DNA of 64,000 nucleotides. Origin: Natrialba taiwanensis DSM 12281 (GTDB taxonomy: Archaea; Halobacteriota; Halobacteria; Halobacteriales; Natrialbaceae). The notes under the pieces are model-generated. The model saw only the letters and a list, made by a program, of their open reading frames with translations, was not told the origin of the DNA and ran no database searches. Each line of letters opens with the position of its first letter. Position 1 is the first letter of the stretch. This document shows positions 42,424 to 51,000 of this stretch, one piece after another. Both the position numbers and the translations under genes were made by a program. The stretch is taken from positions 235,577 to 299,576 of the forward strand of contig NZ_AOIL01000042.1 of assembly GCF_000337595.1 (NCBI RefSeq). Reading direction: 5' to 3'.

Positions 42424-43716
42424 TCAAGGCTCCAGCGCCGCGGTGATCTCCGCCGGGGTCGCATCGAACCCGCCAGCCTGCGCCAGGGTAACCGAACCGC
42501 CACCGCCACCGCCGAACGCATCGGTTACCTCCGCGACCACCGTCTCGGCGGAGAGTGACGACGTGGCGTCGGTAGCGACGACGACGTAGGCGGTGTCGGT
42601 ACCGCCGGCGATCACGACGACATCCGCAACCTCGCCCGCCGCTTCGCGCGCGAGTTCTCCCGCGTCGTTCGTGTCCATCTCCATCTCCGCGACCGTCGTC
42701 GTCACCCACTCGAGTTCATCCCGCTCGAAGGGCTCGCTCCCCTCGAGTTTCGTCTCGACGAGGTCACGCTCGAGCGACCGCGCTCGCTCGCTCGCCGCTT
42801 CGCGCTCGTCCCGAAGCCGCGCCAATTCGTCGCCGACATCCGACAGCGGCACGCCGAGCGTTCGGCGAGCGGTCAATGCCGCCGCTTTCTCCGCACGGCG
42901 GCGGTCGATCGCGTCCGGGCCGACGCTGAACTCGATCCGGGTGAGGCCTTCGCCAGGGTTCGAGCGGTCGAGGACGGTAACGGGGCCGATCTCTCGCGTG
43001 TTTCGGACGTGTGTGCCGCCGCAGGCGGCGACGTCCCACGGTTCGGCCGAGCCGTCGGTGCTCGTGGTTACGGTGGGGCCGCCGGACGGGGTTCGTGCTC
43101 GCGTCCCGCTCCCACCCCCGTTCTCGCCAGCGCCGCCGATTGTGACGATGCGAACACGACCCTGCTGGAACGCGCCGTCTTCGGTCGCCTCGTTGAACGC
43201 GATGCGGTCCCGATCGCGCGCGTCCGCGACCGGCACGTCTTCCCAGGAAACGGGACGTGACTCCCAGACGGCACGGTTGACGAGCGACTCGAGTTCGAGG
43301 AGCGTTTCGTCGTCGATTTCCGAACTCGTCTCGAGGTCGACGCGGACCTTCTCCTCGCCGATGTCGAAGCCGCCGTAGCCGAGGTCTTCGAGAACACGGC
43401 GGCCAGCGCCGTAGAGGGCGTGGCTGGCGGTGTGTGCGCGCATGCAGTACATGCGGAAGGTCCAGTCGACCGAACAGAGGACGCGCTGGCCGGAGCGAAA
43501 CGACGGGTCGTCGGCCAGCACGTGGATGTGCTCGCCGTCCTCGAGTCGGACATCGTCGACCGCGATGCCGCCGATCGTGCCGCGGTCGGCCGGTTGGCCG
43601 CCGCTTTCGCCGTAGAAGTAGCTCGTCTCGAGCCGAACTCGTCGGCCGTCGATCGCCGTCACTTCGGTCTCGAACCGTGTGGCGTACGGCTCCGCTGCCG
43701 CCCGTTGCCCACTCAT
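42424..43716 (-). CDS. alanyl-tRNA editing protein, AlaX-L type
   Basis: The start at 43716 (MSGQRAAAEPYATRFET) gives 430 residues; the frame continues upstream in arginine-rich non-coding sequence. Residues 10-255 are the AlaRS-type editing domain with zinc ligands His95 and His99 (HTASH), Cys232 and His236 (CGGTH). Residues 300-430 form a coiled coil and the DHHA1 domain with a glycine loop (AFGGGGGGSVTLAQAGG). The protein hydrolyses Ser- or Gly-tRNA(Ala) made in error by AlaRS. The insertion at about 195-225 is Gly/Thr/Ser-rich and poorly ordered. Confidence 0.92.
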   Translation of the reverse strand: MSGQRAAAEPYATRFETEVTAIDGRRVRLETSYFYGESGGQPADRGTIGGIAVDDVRLEDGEHIHVLADDPSFRSGQRVLCSVDWTFRMYCMRAHTASHALYGAGRRVLEDLGYGGFDIGEEKVRVDLETSSEIDDETLLELESLVNRAVWESRPVSWEDVPVADARDRDRIAFNEATEDGAFQQGRVRIVTIGGAGENGGGSGTRARTPSGGPTVTTSTDGSAEPWDVAACGGTHVRNTREIGPVTVLDRSNPGEGLTRIEFSVGPDAIDRRRAEKAAALTARRTLGVPLSDVGDELARLRDEREAASERARSLERDLVETKLEGSEPFERDELEWVTTTVAEMEMDTNDAGELAREAAGEVADVVVIAGGTDTAYVVVATDATSSLSAETVVAEVTDAFGGGGGGSVTLAQAGGFDATPAEITAALEP

Positions 43717-43817
43717 CGGTCTCACTCCGTTGCCCGGTACCAAAAAGCTGCTCGCCGATCCGCAGTCGGCCGCGTCGATCTCGTTGCTCGGTCGTTGTTC
43801 GATCGGTATTCGATCCG

Positions 43818-44345
43818 TCACTCGGAAAGTGTCACATCGAGTCGGTCCTCGAGCGCCTCGATCAGGCCGCCGCCGATACCGGCCTGCGTCGCTCGACCCT
43901 GCTCGACAGCGAGCAGGTCCTTTTCGGGAACGTCGAGTTCGTCCGCGAGTTCGGACCGCTGGAGGCCGGCATCGCGGCGGGAATCGACGAGCGTCTCGCC
44001 GTAGTCCGAGACGAGGTACGGGAGTGGATCGTCGTCGTAGTTGGTGCCGTCTTGCTCCCAGTGCTCGGAGTCGTCGTCCCAGACGGGATTCGCTTTGGCG
44101 ACGTTCTGGGCGGCTTTTTGTTTGCGGCTGGGTTCGTCTCGGGAGTCGCTGGAGCTGTCGGTATCGCGCGTCGAACGCTGTTGACGCTGTGTCTTCTGTG
44201 CGTCGTCGTGGGGTGCACAGTCCGGACAAACCTCGAGTTCAGCGCCGGCGACCGATGCACGTCGGAGCGAATCGCTTTCGGCTCCGCAGAGTTCGCAGTT
44301 CGTCCCGCCGCCGCCGCCGGACGAGCCGGTCGAGTACTTAGCCAT
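43818..44345 (-). CDS. archaeal multiprotein bridging factor MBF1 (zinc ribbon plus HTH)
   Basis: The start at 44345 (MAKYSTGSSGGGGG) fits the family. The 175-residue protein has an N-terminal zinc ribbon (NCELCGAES with a later CPDC), an acidic linker, and a C-terminal Cro/C1-type helix-turn-helix with GETLVDSRRDAGLQRSELADEL. Archaeal MBF1 binds ribosomes and links transcription or translation to stress. It lies close to, and divergent from, tRNA-Leu; the TTATAA around 44436 on the two strands could serve both. Monocistronic. Confidence 0.9.
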   Translation of the reverse strand: MAKYSTGSSGGGGGTNCELCGAESDSLRRASVAGAELEVCPDCAPHDDAQKTQRQQRSTRDTDSSSDSRDEPSRKQKAAQNVAKANPVWDDDSEHWEQDGTNYDDDPLPYLVSDYGETLVDSRRDAGLQRSELADELDVPEKDLLAVEQGRATQAGIGGGLIEALEDRLDVTLSE

Positions 44346-44433
44346 GGTATTCTTTGGCAACTGCGACATTTGAAATCTCCGTTCCGGCCGGTCCCGTGTG
44401 ACCTCGCCGCAGACGCAAGCACAAAGGAAAGGG

Positions 44434-44442
44434 CTTTTATAA
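44434..44442 (+). promoter_or_regulatory. TATA box before tRNA-Leu
   Basis: CTTTTATAA is a strong TATA box 50 nt before the mature tRNA-Leu 5' end, leaving a leader of about 25 nt for RNase P removal. On the other strand it reads TTATAAAAG and may serve MBF1. Confidence 0.55.
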
Positions 44443-44488
44443 TCACACTGGATACGATTGAGTGCGGACAAAGAGAACGCAAGTGCGA

Positions 44489-44573
<85 letters not shown>

Positions 44574-44579
44574 TCGCCT

Positions 44580-44615
44580 GGTGGAAGTCGTTCACGACGT
44601 GAACGATTGTCCACC
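44580..44615 (+). terminator. long hairpin in the tRNA-Leu trailer
   Basis: Seven bases after the tRNA, GGTGGAAGTCGTTCAC and GTGAACGATTGTCCACC form a near-perfect stem of about 15 bp with loop GAC. It may define the trailer for 3' processing or cause termination; haloarchaeal terminators are usually unstructured U tracts, so a processing role is at least as likely. Confidence 0.4.
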
Positions 44616-44848
44616 GATAACGATGCAGGTGATTTCCCTTCGTGGACATCACCCACGCATAATTCCTTTCGGTGCTACTGATCGAGAGCGACAGGTTTCG
44701 GTGTGGTTGTCGGTTTCCACCCGTTTCCACACCGGTCCCGACCGGAGAGCGAACTCTCGAGCGCCACCGTCGTCACGATATCGCTTACAGTGCAAACGGT
44801 CTGACTCGAAGTCGATACGCACTTCGTCCTGGTAGCCAACGATCACGT

Positions 44849-45418
44849 ATGGACACGGAGTTCGTTCCGCGCGAACGCGTTAGGTCGCTCACGGCCGTTC
44901 TGAGCGTGGTTTCACTCGTGGTCGTCTTTTCGGCGGCGGGCGGTCGCGTACCGCAATCGGCCGTGCCGGCCGCCCCGGCGTGGATTCTCGAACTGATCCC
45001 GCACCTAAACGTCGCGCTGAGCGCGACCGCGATCGGCACGATCACGATCGGCTGGCGGGCGATCCGCCGGGGAGCCGTCGTGACACACCGCCGGGCGATG
45101 CTCGGCTCGTTCGCCCTCTTCGTGACGTTCCTCGGGCTCTATCTCTACCGGCTCGTCGCGACCGGCGGTCCGGCGTCGTTTCCCGGGCCTGAACAGGTCT
45201 ATCTATACGTGTACCTCCCGGTACTCGCGATTCACATCTTCCTCGCGGTCGTCTGTATCCCGCTGCTGTATTACGTCCTCCTCCTGGCGCTCTCCCGACC
45301 GATTGCGGCGCTCCGCCGGACCGCTCACGCCCGTGTCGGCCGGTTTGCGGCAACGCTCTGGCTGATCTCGTTCTCGCTCGGGATCGTCGTCTACCTGCTC
45401 GGCTACGTTATCTACTGA
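44849..45418 (+). CDS. DUF420 membrane protein
   Basis: From MDTEFVPRERVRSL at 44849, a 189-residue protein with five helices; the frame upstream lacks coding character. The conserved pattern is PHLNVALSATAIGTI ... HRRAMLGSFALFVTFLGLYL, with a His in the first motif (IPHLN) and one in the middle (VLAIHI), as in DUF420/CtaM-like proteins. Some of these aid cytochrome oxidase maturation or sit beside terminal oxidase genes; none is adjacent here. Function remains uncertain. Confidence 0.82.
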   Translation: MDTEFVPRERVRSLTAVLSVVSLVVVFSAAGGRVPQSAVPAAPAWILELIPHLNVALSATAIGTITIGWRAIRRGAVVTHRRAMLGSFALFVTFLGLYLYRLVATGGPASFPGPEQVYLYVYLPVLAIHIFLAVVCIPLLYYVLLLALSRPIAALRRTAHARVGRFAATLWLISFSLGIVVYLLGYVIY

Positions 45419-45440
45419 GTTGCCGAAAAACGAGAGCGGA

Positions 45441-45584
45441 CTACGAAATGAGCTGCTGGAAGAAATCGCTGAAGAGGATCAGGATTAGTGCTGCGACGAT
45501 GATCAACAGCAGGAAGGTAAAGAAGATAACCACTGCTTGCTTCCCGGTCAGTGAACTCCCCTCAAGGAACTCGTTTATGTCCAT
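45441..45584 (-). CDS. 47-residue single-helix membrane protein
   Basis: From MDINEFLEGSSLTGKQ at 45584 this tiny gene encodes an acidic start, a Lys, and a 24-residue hydrophobic helix ending in FSDFFQQLIS. The pattern is coding-like (acid start, single helix), and it sits alone between convergent genes. Function unknown; it may be a small membrane subunit. Confidence 0.6.
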   Translation of the reverse strand: MDINEFLEGSSLTGKQAVVIFFTFLLLIIVAALILILFSDFFQQLIS

Positions 45585-45655
45585 AGCTGGGTGTTCACGC
45601 GTCTCTATTTTAAAATTAGCGCAAACCGACAAGCGGTCACCCGAGCGGTCCGTTC

Positions 45656-45734
45656 ATACGGACTGCTGTAAGTCATTTCCGGCGCAACCGCGCCCGTCCT
45701 GCGGTTGCCGGTAAATCGTTACAGCAGACCGTAT
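45656..45734 (+). repeat. dispersed hairpin repeat, copy 2
   Basis: The best-paired copy: left arm ATACGGACTGCTGTAAGTC and right arm GTTACAGCAGACCGTAT, an inner stem GGCGCAACCGC/GCGGTTGCCGG, and loop GCCCGTCCT. Its right end touches the purF stop codon. It matches the copies at 18443 and 52161. Confidence 0.85.
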
Positions 45735-47245
45735 CAGTCGTCGGCCGACAGCGTCGGCCCGTCGAGCGTCGGTCGGTGCACGTCGCGATCCGTCTCTTCG
45801 CCCTCGATATCGTAGGGGTACTCGCCGGTCACACAGCCCAGACAGAGGTCGATGCGTTCCTTTCCAAGAACGTCAGCGACGGCATCGGTCGAGAGGTACG
45901 CGAGGCTGTCTGCGTCGATCGCGTCGCGGATCTCTCCGACCGACTTGTCCGAGGCAATGAGTTCTTCGCGGGTCGCCATGTCGATCCCCATGTAACACGG
46001 CGCGACGATTTCCGGTGCGCCGATGCGCATGTGGACCTCCTCCGCGCCGCAGTCTTTGAGCAACTGAACGAGTTGTGTCGAGGTCGTCCCGCGAACGATC
46101 GAGTCGTCGATGAGCGTGACGGTCTTTCCCTCGACGGTCGATTTGATCGGGTTGAGCTTCAGGCGAACGGCGCGCTCGCGTTCGTCCTGCGTCGGCATGA
46201 TGAACGTCCGCCCGACGTAGCGGTTTTTCATCAGCCCTTCGGCGAACTCGACGCCGTCGTCGTCCTGGTCGCGCGCTTCGCCGTCGGCGGTCGTCTCGGT
46301 CGCCGCGTCGGCATAGCCCGACGCGAAGGCGCGCCCCGAGTCGGGAACGGGCATCACGACATCGGTTTCGACGCCGCTTTCCGCCCAGAGCTTGCGACCC
46401 AGGTTTCGCCGGGCCTCGTAAACCAGCGTGTCGTCGATGACGCTGTCCGGGCGCGCGAAGTAGACGTGTTCGAAAAAGCAGTGGGCGGTGTTGTCCGCTT
46501 CGACGAGCTGGTAGGAGTCGAATCCCTGGCCGTCCTCGCCGAGGACGACGAGTTCACCGGGACGAACGTCTCGGACGAGGTCGCCGTCTAAGGTATCGAT
46601 CGCGGCGGATTCGGAGGCCAGAATGTAGCCGTCCTCGAGTTCACCGATGCAGAGTGGCCGATTCCCTTGCGGGTCGCGGACGCCGAGGACGGTGTCGTCG
46701 TGGCTGATCGTCAGCGCGTAGGAGCCGTGGATGCGTCCCATCGTGCGTTTGACCGCGCGGACGAGGTCTTCCTCGAGGAGATTGCGCGCGAGGTCGTGTG
46801 CGATGACCTCGGTGTCGCCGTCGCTCGTGAAAGCGTGGCCGAGAGCGGCGAGTTCGTCGCGGATCTCGTCGGCGTTGACAAGGTTGCCGTTGTGCGAGAG
46901 GCCGAGCGAGCCGCTTTTGAACGAGACGGAGAACGGTTGTGCACACGAGGAGTCGACGGAGCCGGCGGTCGGGTACCGGACGTGACCGATGCCGGCCGAG
47001 CCCGCGAGCGGGTCGAGGTCGTCCTCGCCGAAAACGTCGCCAACGAGACCCATATCGACGTGGCTGTGTTGCTGAAAGCCGTCGTGGGTGACGATCCCGG
47101 CGGACTCCTGGCCGCGATGCTGGAGTGCGTAGAGCGCGTAGTACAACGGTCGTGCCGCGTCTCGACCGTCCAGTGAGACGCCGACGACGCCGCACTTTTC
47201 GGTCATTCCTGTTCGCCGGGGAGTCTCGCCCCGCCCATCAGTCAT
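45734..47245 (-). CDS. purF: amidophosphoribosyltransferase
   Basis: The start at 47245 (MTDGRGETPRRTG) gives 503 residues. It was chosen because a TATA box lies about 28 nt upstream; 47251 and 47206 are alternatives. The catalytic Cys is residue 18 (KCGVVGV), exposed after removal of the propeptide. QHRGQESAGI, GLVGDVF and GHVRYPT are glutaminase motifs. The phosphoribosyltransferase half has LIDDSIVRGTTS for PRPP binding. C-terminal Cys residues (ERIDLCLGCVTGEYP) fit the iron-sulfur type of PurF. It makes 5-phosphoribosylamine from PRPP and glutamine, the first step of purine synthesis. No other pur gene is adjacent; a hairpin repeat abuts its stop. Confidence 0.96.
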   Translation of the reverse strand: MTDGRGETPRRTGMTEKCGVVGVSLDGRDAARPLYYALYALQHRGQESAGIVTHDGFQQHSHVDMGLVGDVFGEDDLDPLAGSAGIGHVRYPTAGSVDSSCAQPFSVSFKSGSLGLSHNGNLVNADEIRDELAALGHAFTSDGDTEVIAHDLARNLLEEDLVRAVKRTMGRIHGSYALTISHDDTVLGVRDPQGNRPLCIGELEDGYILASESAAIDTLDGDLVRDVRPGELVVLGEDGQGFDSYQLVEADNTAHCFFEHVYFARPDSVIDDTLVYEARRNLGRKLWAESGVETDVVMPVPDSGRAFASGYADAATETTADGEARDQDDDGVEFAEGLMKNRYVGRTFIMPTQDERERAVRLKLNPIKSTVEGKTVTLIDDSIVRGTTSTQLVQLLKDCGAEEVHMRIGAPEIVAPCYMGIDMATREELIASDKSVGEIRDAIDADSLAYLSTDAVADVLGKERIDLCLGCVTGEYPYDIEGEETDRDVHRPTLDGPTLSADD

Positions 47246-47268
47246 GGTCATCCATAGGACCTCGACCC

Positions 47269-47277
47269 GATAAAAAT
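47269..47277 (-). promoter_or_regulatory. TATA box of purF
   Basis: The minus strand reads ATTTTTATC, centred about 28 nt before the ATG at 47245, which supports a leaderless transcript from that codon. Confidence 0.6.
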
Positions 47278-47413
47278 CCCCGTGTTTGTGCCTCCCTTCT
47301 GGCGGATGGAACGAATATCTATCCACGTGTGTGGATATCTCGTCGGCATACCGCGGGCGGGCGGCGAAACCGATGACACAGTATTCAAGCGTATTGACTC
47401 GAACACCTTGCGT

Positions 47414-49234
47414 ATGCGACTCGAGGAGTACTGGGGAGTCGGCCCGAAGACGAGGGAGACGCTGGTCGCCGAACTGGGGCGAGAACGCGCGATCAGAGCC
47501 ATCGAGAGCGGCGACGTTCGCGAACTCGCGACCGCCGGCCTCGCCCGCGGGCGAGCGACGCGCATCCTGCGCCGGGCGACCGGCGGCGACGGTATCGACA
47601 TGCTGGCGACGAGCGACGCCCGGGCGGCGTACAAGGACCTACTCGATCTGGCCGTCGATCACGCCGTCACGCAGCGCGCGGCCGACCGAATCCGCGTTCT
47701 CACGCCGCTTGCCACCCGCGAGGAGATGGAATCGCGACTCGACGACGTGCTCGCGGCCCGGGACGCCTGGGCCGCCCTCGACGAAGGAAACCGGGAAACC
47801 GTCCTCGCGGCCTACGAGCGCTACGACGACCGCGACGAGAGCGAGCGCGCCGCCGTCGAAACCGCACTCGTACTGCTCGAGGCCGGCGTCGACTCCGGCC
47901 CGTTCGCAACGATCGCCGAACTCGACCACGAAACGCTCGCGGCGGCCGCCGACGCGCTCTCGGCCTTCGCGGACGACGGCGGCCGCGGTCGGCTTCGCCG
48001 CGGGGCCGACGACGAACTCGATCGACTTCGAGACGCGCTCGGAACGGTCGAGGACATGGACGCGAACGCGCTCGAACTGATCGAGGAGTTGCGCTCGGAC
48101 GGCGTCCGCGACGTGAGCCAGTTCCGCGAGGCCTTCGAGGACCACCTGCTCTCGGAGACGGCGGTCACGGTCGAGCAGGTTCGCGACGCGATGCCCGCCG
48201 ACGCGACCGACGCGACGGACTTCGTCGGCGGGACGCTGCGCACGCTGCGCGGCGACCTCACCGCGGCGATCGACGAACGTGAAGAGCGGGTCGCCGGCGA
48301 GTTCAGGGCGGAACTCGAAAACTCCCGGTCGGCTATCGACCAGGCAGTCGAGGCGGTCGACGACATCGCCTTGCACCTCTCGCTCGCGCGCTTTGCGCTC
48401 GCGTATGACTGTACGAGGCCGACGTTCGTCGAGGGCGAATCGGCCGCGGTATCGGTCGTCGAAGCGCGGAACCTGACGCTCGCGTCGCCAGCGACCGACG
48501 CCGAGCGAACCGAGGTCGAAGAACCGGTGCAGCCGATTACCTACGCGCTCGGCGACCACGGCGTCACCGATCCGGCTGCCGTCCCCGGGAGCACCGACAC
48601 GGCTCCCGGCCGCCAGCGCGTCTCCGTCCTCACGGGCGCGAACAGCGGCGGGAAGACGACCCTGCTCGAAACGCTCTGTCAGGTCGTCCTGCTCGCATCG
48701 ATGGGACTGCCCGTCCCCGCCGAGCGGGCCGAGGTCACGCCCGTCGACTCGCTCGTCTTCCACCGCCGCCACGCCAGTTTCAACGCCGGCGTGCTCGAGT
48801 CGACGCTCCGCTCGATCGTGCCGCCGTTGTCCTCGTCCGCCGACGGCCGCACACTGATGCTCGTCGACGAGTTCGAAGCGATCACGGAACCCGGCAGTGC
48901 AGCCGACCTGTTGCACGGCCTCGTGACGCTGACCGTCGACCGCGACGCCCTCGGCGTGTTCGTCACGCACCTCGCGGACGACCTGGAGCCGTTGCCGCCC
49001 GAAGCCCGCGTCGATGGCATCTTCGCCGAAGGACTCAATCCCGAACTCGAGTTGCTGGTCGACTACCAGCCGCGGTTCGATACGGTCGGGCGGTCGACGC
49101 CGGAGTTCATCGTCTCGCGCCTGATTGCGAACGCGGACGACCGGGGGGAGCGAGCGGGCTTTGAAACGTTGGGTGAAGCGGTCGGGAACGACGTGATCCA
49201 GCGGACGCTGGCCGATGCGCGCTGGAGCGAGTAG
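47414..49234 (+). CDS. MutS-family ATPase with helix-hairpin-helix N-terminus
   Basis: From MRLEEYWGVGPKTRETL at 47414 the protein has 606 residues. Residues 3-60 look like helix-hairpin-helix motifs (YWGVGPKTRETLVAEL, AGLARGRATRIL). A central region of about 340 residues is helical. The C-terminal third is a MutS ATPase with Walker A GANSGGKTT (residues 408-416), a Walker B-like TLMLVDEFEA, and FVTHLADDL. The MutS mismatch-recognition domain is absent, so it is closer to MutS2/MutS5-type proteins that act on branched DNA or stalled ribosomes. The N-terminal DNA-binding motif favours DNA. It is divergent from purF. Confidence 0.85.
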   Translation: MRLEEYWGVGPKTRETLVAELGRERAIRAIESGDVRELATAGLARGRATRILRRATGGDGIDMLATSDARAAYKDLLDLAVDHAVTQRAADRIRVLTPLATREEMESRLDDVLAARDAWAALDEGNRETVLAAYERYDDRDESERAAVETALVLLEAGVDSGPFATIAELDHETLAAAADALSAFADDGGRGRLRRGADDELDRLRDALGTVEDMDANALELIEELRSDGVRDVSQFREAFEDHLLSETAVTVEQVRDAMPADATDATDFVGGTLRTLRGDLTAAIDEREERVAGEFRAELENSRSAIDQAVEAVDDIALHLSLARFALAYDCTRPTFVEGESAAVSVVEARNLTLASPATDAERTEVEEPVQPITYALGDHGVTDPAAVPGSTDTAPGRQRVSVLTGANSGGKTTLLETLCQVVLLASMGLPVPAERAEVTPVDSLVFHRRHASFNAGVLESTLRSIVPPLSSSADGRTLMLVDEFEAITEPGSAADLLHGLVTLTVDRDALGVFVTHLADDLEPLPPEARVDGIFAEGLNPELELLVDYQPRFDTVGRSTPEFIVSRLIANADDRGERAGFETLGEAVGNDVIQRTLADARWSE

Positions 49235-49280
49235 GGCAGCCGACGGACGTGATTATTGGGACCGCGGACCGCAGCGACCG

Positions 49281-49949
49281 TCAGGGCTCTCGGTCGTCGC
49301 CGGTGTCGAACCGGTAATTTCGTTCCGATGGCCAGTGGTCGGTGTCGAACGCGTCCGTCGTATCTGTCGTGTCCGTAGTGTCTGTTGTATCCGTCGTATC
49401 CGTCATGCTCGATGAGGCGACGCTGCTGGATGGCGTTCGAGCGTCGTGACTGGCCTGTTGCTCGCTTCCGAGATGGGTGTAGACAATGCCGCCATACTCC
49501 TCGCAAACCCGCGCTTCGAGGTACGCCTGTGCGGCAGGGCGCGCGAGAACACCCATCTCGATTACGTCCGTAAGCGTCGTCTTCGTCGCGCGAAACCAGG
49601 TCCTGATCGCAGTGTCGTCGTGCGGATCGGGTTCGACGATCGCGCCGCGTTCGTCACCGTGACCATCCCCCCACTCGAGCCAGCAGACGTGATACGAGGA
49701 GACGGTATAGCTGGCGGCGGGGTCGACGAGAAACAGCGCCTCGTGGACGCACGGATCGAGATGCGCGGTCAGAATTCGGTCGCGGGCAATCGAGTCTGCG
49801 AGTAACTCCGACGAGACAGTGCCATCGGCGAGTGGCGTTTCAGCGGTAATCTCGTCTGCAAGCGTGAGATCGGTCCCTCCCCAGTGGCTGTATCGGAGGT
49901 CGTAGAGGCGGTCGGGCCGACGGTACGCGACGAGCGCTCTATGCCCCAT
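49281..49949 (-). CDS. haloarchaeal protein of unknown function (DUF6735-like) with a DTT-repeat tail
   Basis: The 222-residue protein begins MGHRALVAYRRPDRLYDLRYSHWGG, a conserved haloarchaeal start I associate with DUF6735. It has a soluble alpha/beta domain (ALFLVDPAASYTVSSYHVCW) to about residue 160. The C-terminal tail is low complexity, with Asp-Thr-Thr repeated five times, encoded by 9-bp tandem repeats at 49356-49406. The start overlaps the end of a short upstream gene by 11 bases. No enzyme motif is visible. Confidence 0.75.
   Translation of the reverse strand: MGHRALVAYRRPDRLYDLRYSHWGGTDLTLADEITAETPLADGTVSSELLADSIARDRILTAHLDPCVHEALFLVDPAASYTVSSYHVCWLEWGDGHGDERGAIVEPDPHDDTAIRTWFRATKTTLTDVIEMGVLARPAAQAYLEARVCEEYGGIVYTHLGSEQQASHDARTPSSSVASSSMTDTTDTTDTTDTTDTTDAFDTDHWPSERNYRFDTGDDREP
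49356..49406 (-). repeat. five tandem 9-bp repeats coding for Asp-Thr-Thr
   Basis: On the coding strand GATACGACG-like units repeat five times with third-position changes, inside the gene at 49281. The repeat keeps frame, so copy number can vary without loss of the protein. Confidence 0.8.
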
Positions 49950-50085
49950 TCGATCCCTCCAAACGGAATAGCGTGTTCGCGTCGTTCGCTCCGGTCACCG
50001 CAGTAACGGTCGTTCCACACAGATCCGCGGCCTCGCGCTCACGCCAGTGGTCCGGCAGCCGGCGGCCACCTGGTTCGAGATCCAT
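49939..50085 (-). CDS. 48-residue conserved-looking small protein
   Basis: MDLEPGGRRLPDHWREREAA begins a 48-residue frame that ends 11 bases inside the next gene, which suggests coupling with the DUF6735-like gene. The sequence is weakly acidic and has a Cys in ADLCGTTVTAVTG. The longer frame starting at 50142 is less likely. There is no recognisable domain. Confidence 0.5.
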   Translation of the reverse strand: MDLEPGGRRLPDHWREREAADLCGTTVTAVTGANDANTLFRLEGSNGA

Positions 50086-50206
50086 TGCTGGTTCTGGTTC
50101 CGTCCCGGTATTTGAACCTCGGGGCGAAAGCCGGAACTGCAATGATGCGAGAGTCCGCTCGGAACGAGTTCGAAACAGCGAGCGACTCCTGGTGGCGGGA
50201 TCGATT

Positions 50207-50338
50207 CTATCTGGTTCGACTCGGCAGCTCCTGAAGGCAGTTCCGACAGAACGTATAGAAGTAGTCGTTCTCCGTCGAGCAGTACGGACACGGCCCCTGC
50301 GGGGCTGGCTCGGTCGATGGGCCGGCGGACTCGCGCAT
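50207..50338 (-). CDS. 43-residue zinc-ribbon-like microprotein
   Basis: The ATG at 50338 opens MRESAGPSTEPAPQGPCPYC, and the frame ends at 50207 after 43 residues. Two CxxC knuckles, CPYC (Cys17, Cys20) and CRNC (Cys31, Cys34), are spaced as in one-zinc ribbon microproteins, which are common and often functional in haloarchaea. The linker STENDYFYTF supplies aromatic residues between them. It is too short for usual gene finders. It is upstream of the 48-residue gene on the same strand and may be transcribed with it. Confidence 0.65.
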   Translation of the reverse strand: MRESAGPSTEPAPQGPCPYCSTENDYFYTFCRNCLQELPSRTR

Positions 50339-50514
50339 ATGCGAGCGTCGGTTCGGCCGGCGAAAAGGATAGCTCCGGCATTCGAAGGGACCGTCAGTAG
50401 CAGGGCACGGGATTCATGATCGATCTCGCTTTCCGTGCAATTCTGGCGTGAAACAGGAATGCCGTCCCCGAGTTCCCGAGCTCACGGCAACTGCTTCAAG
50501 AGATCGCAGAGGAT

Positions 50515-51000
50515 TCAGGAAGCTTCAGGGTTGTTGTCGGTATCGTTGGGGCCATTCGTCGGAGACTGAACTCGCTCCTCGGCCCGCACCTTGAGCGCCT
50601 CGTTCATCGCCCTGAACCCCCGTTCGAGTTGCTGTTCATCGAACAGGAGCGGAACAAGTATCCCACGGAACGTCTCGCGATGGAGCAACCTGGTTCGGTC
50701 GCCCCCGTCGATCGGATCGAGATGGAACTCGTGATAGCCGTCGAAGATGAAGGGGACTCCAAGTCGGCCGAGCCAGGCTAACCGGCGGTTCTCCTCGACA
50801 GCAACGACGACCGGCGTAAACGTCATCCCCCGCGATCCGGGCGGCTCAATTCGAACCTCCAACTCCGCTTCCACCGCCGGGTCCCCTTCGATCGACCGGA
50901 CGAACGGATTCCACTCAGGATAGCTGTCGAACTCGAGGAGTACGTCCCAGACGACGGCCGGCGGGGCATCGATATCCTCGAAGACTTCGATTACGTTCAT
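50515..51000 (-). CDS. SRPBCC (START-like) domain protein
   Basis: From MNVIEVFEDIDAPPAVVWDV at 51000, a 161-residue protein. The opening strand-helix pattern, EFDSYPEWNPFVRSIEGD, and later RLLHRETFRGILVPLL, with a long C-terminal helix, mark a polyketide-cyclase-like SRPBCC fold that binds a hydrophobic ligand in a cavity. It is widespread in haloarchaea; the ligand is unknown. The tail (SPTNGPNDTDNNPE) is disordered. It stands alone. Confidence 0.85.
   Translation of the reverse strand: MNVIEVFEDIDAPPAVVWDVLLEFDSYPEWNPFVRSIEGDPAVEAELEVRIEPPGSRGMTFTPVVVAVEENRRLAWLGRLGVPFIFDGYHEFHLDPIDGGDRTRLLHRETFRGILVPLLFDEQQLERGFRAMNEALKVRAEERVQSPTNGPNDTDNNPEAS

Noticed and set aside
45776..46591. A 271-codon plus frame antisense to purF
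   Set aside because: purF is certain on the minus strand from its catalytic and PRPP-binding motifs; the antisense frame has no family.
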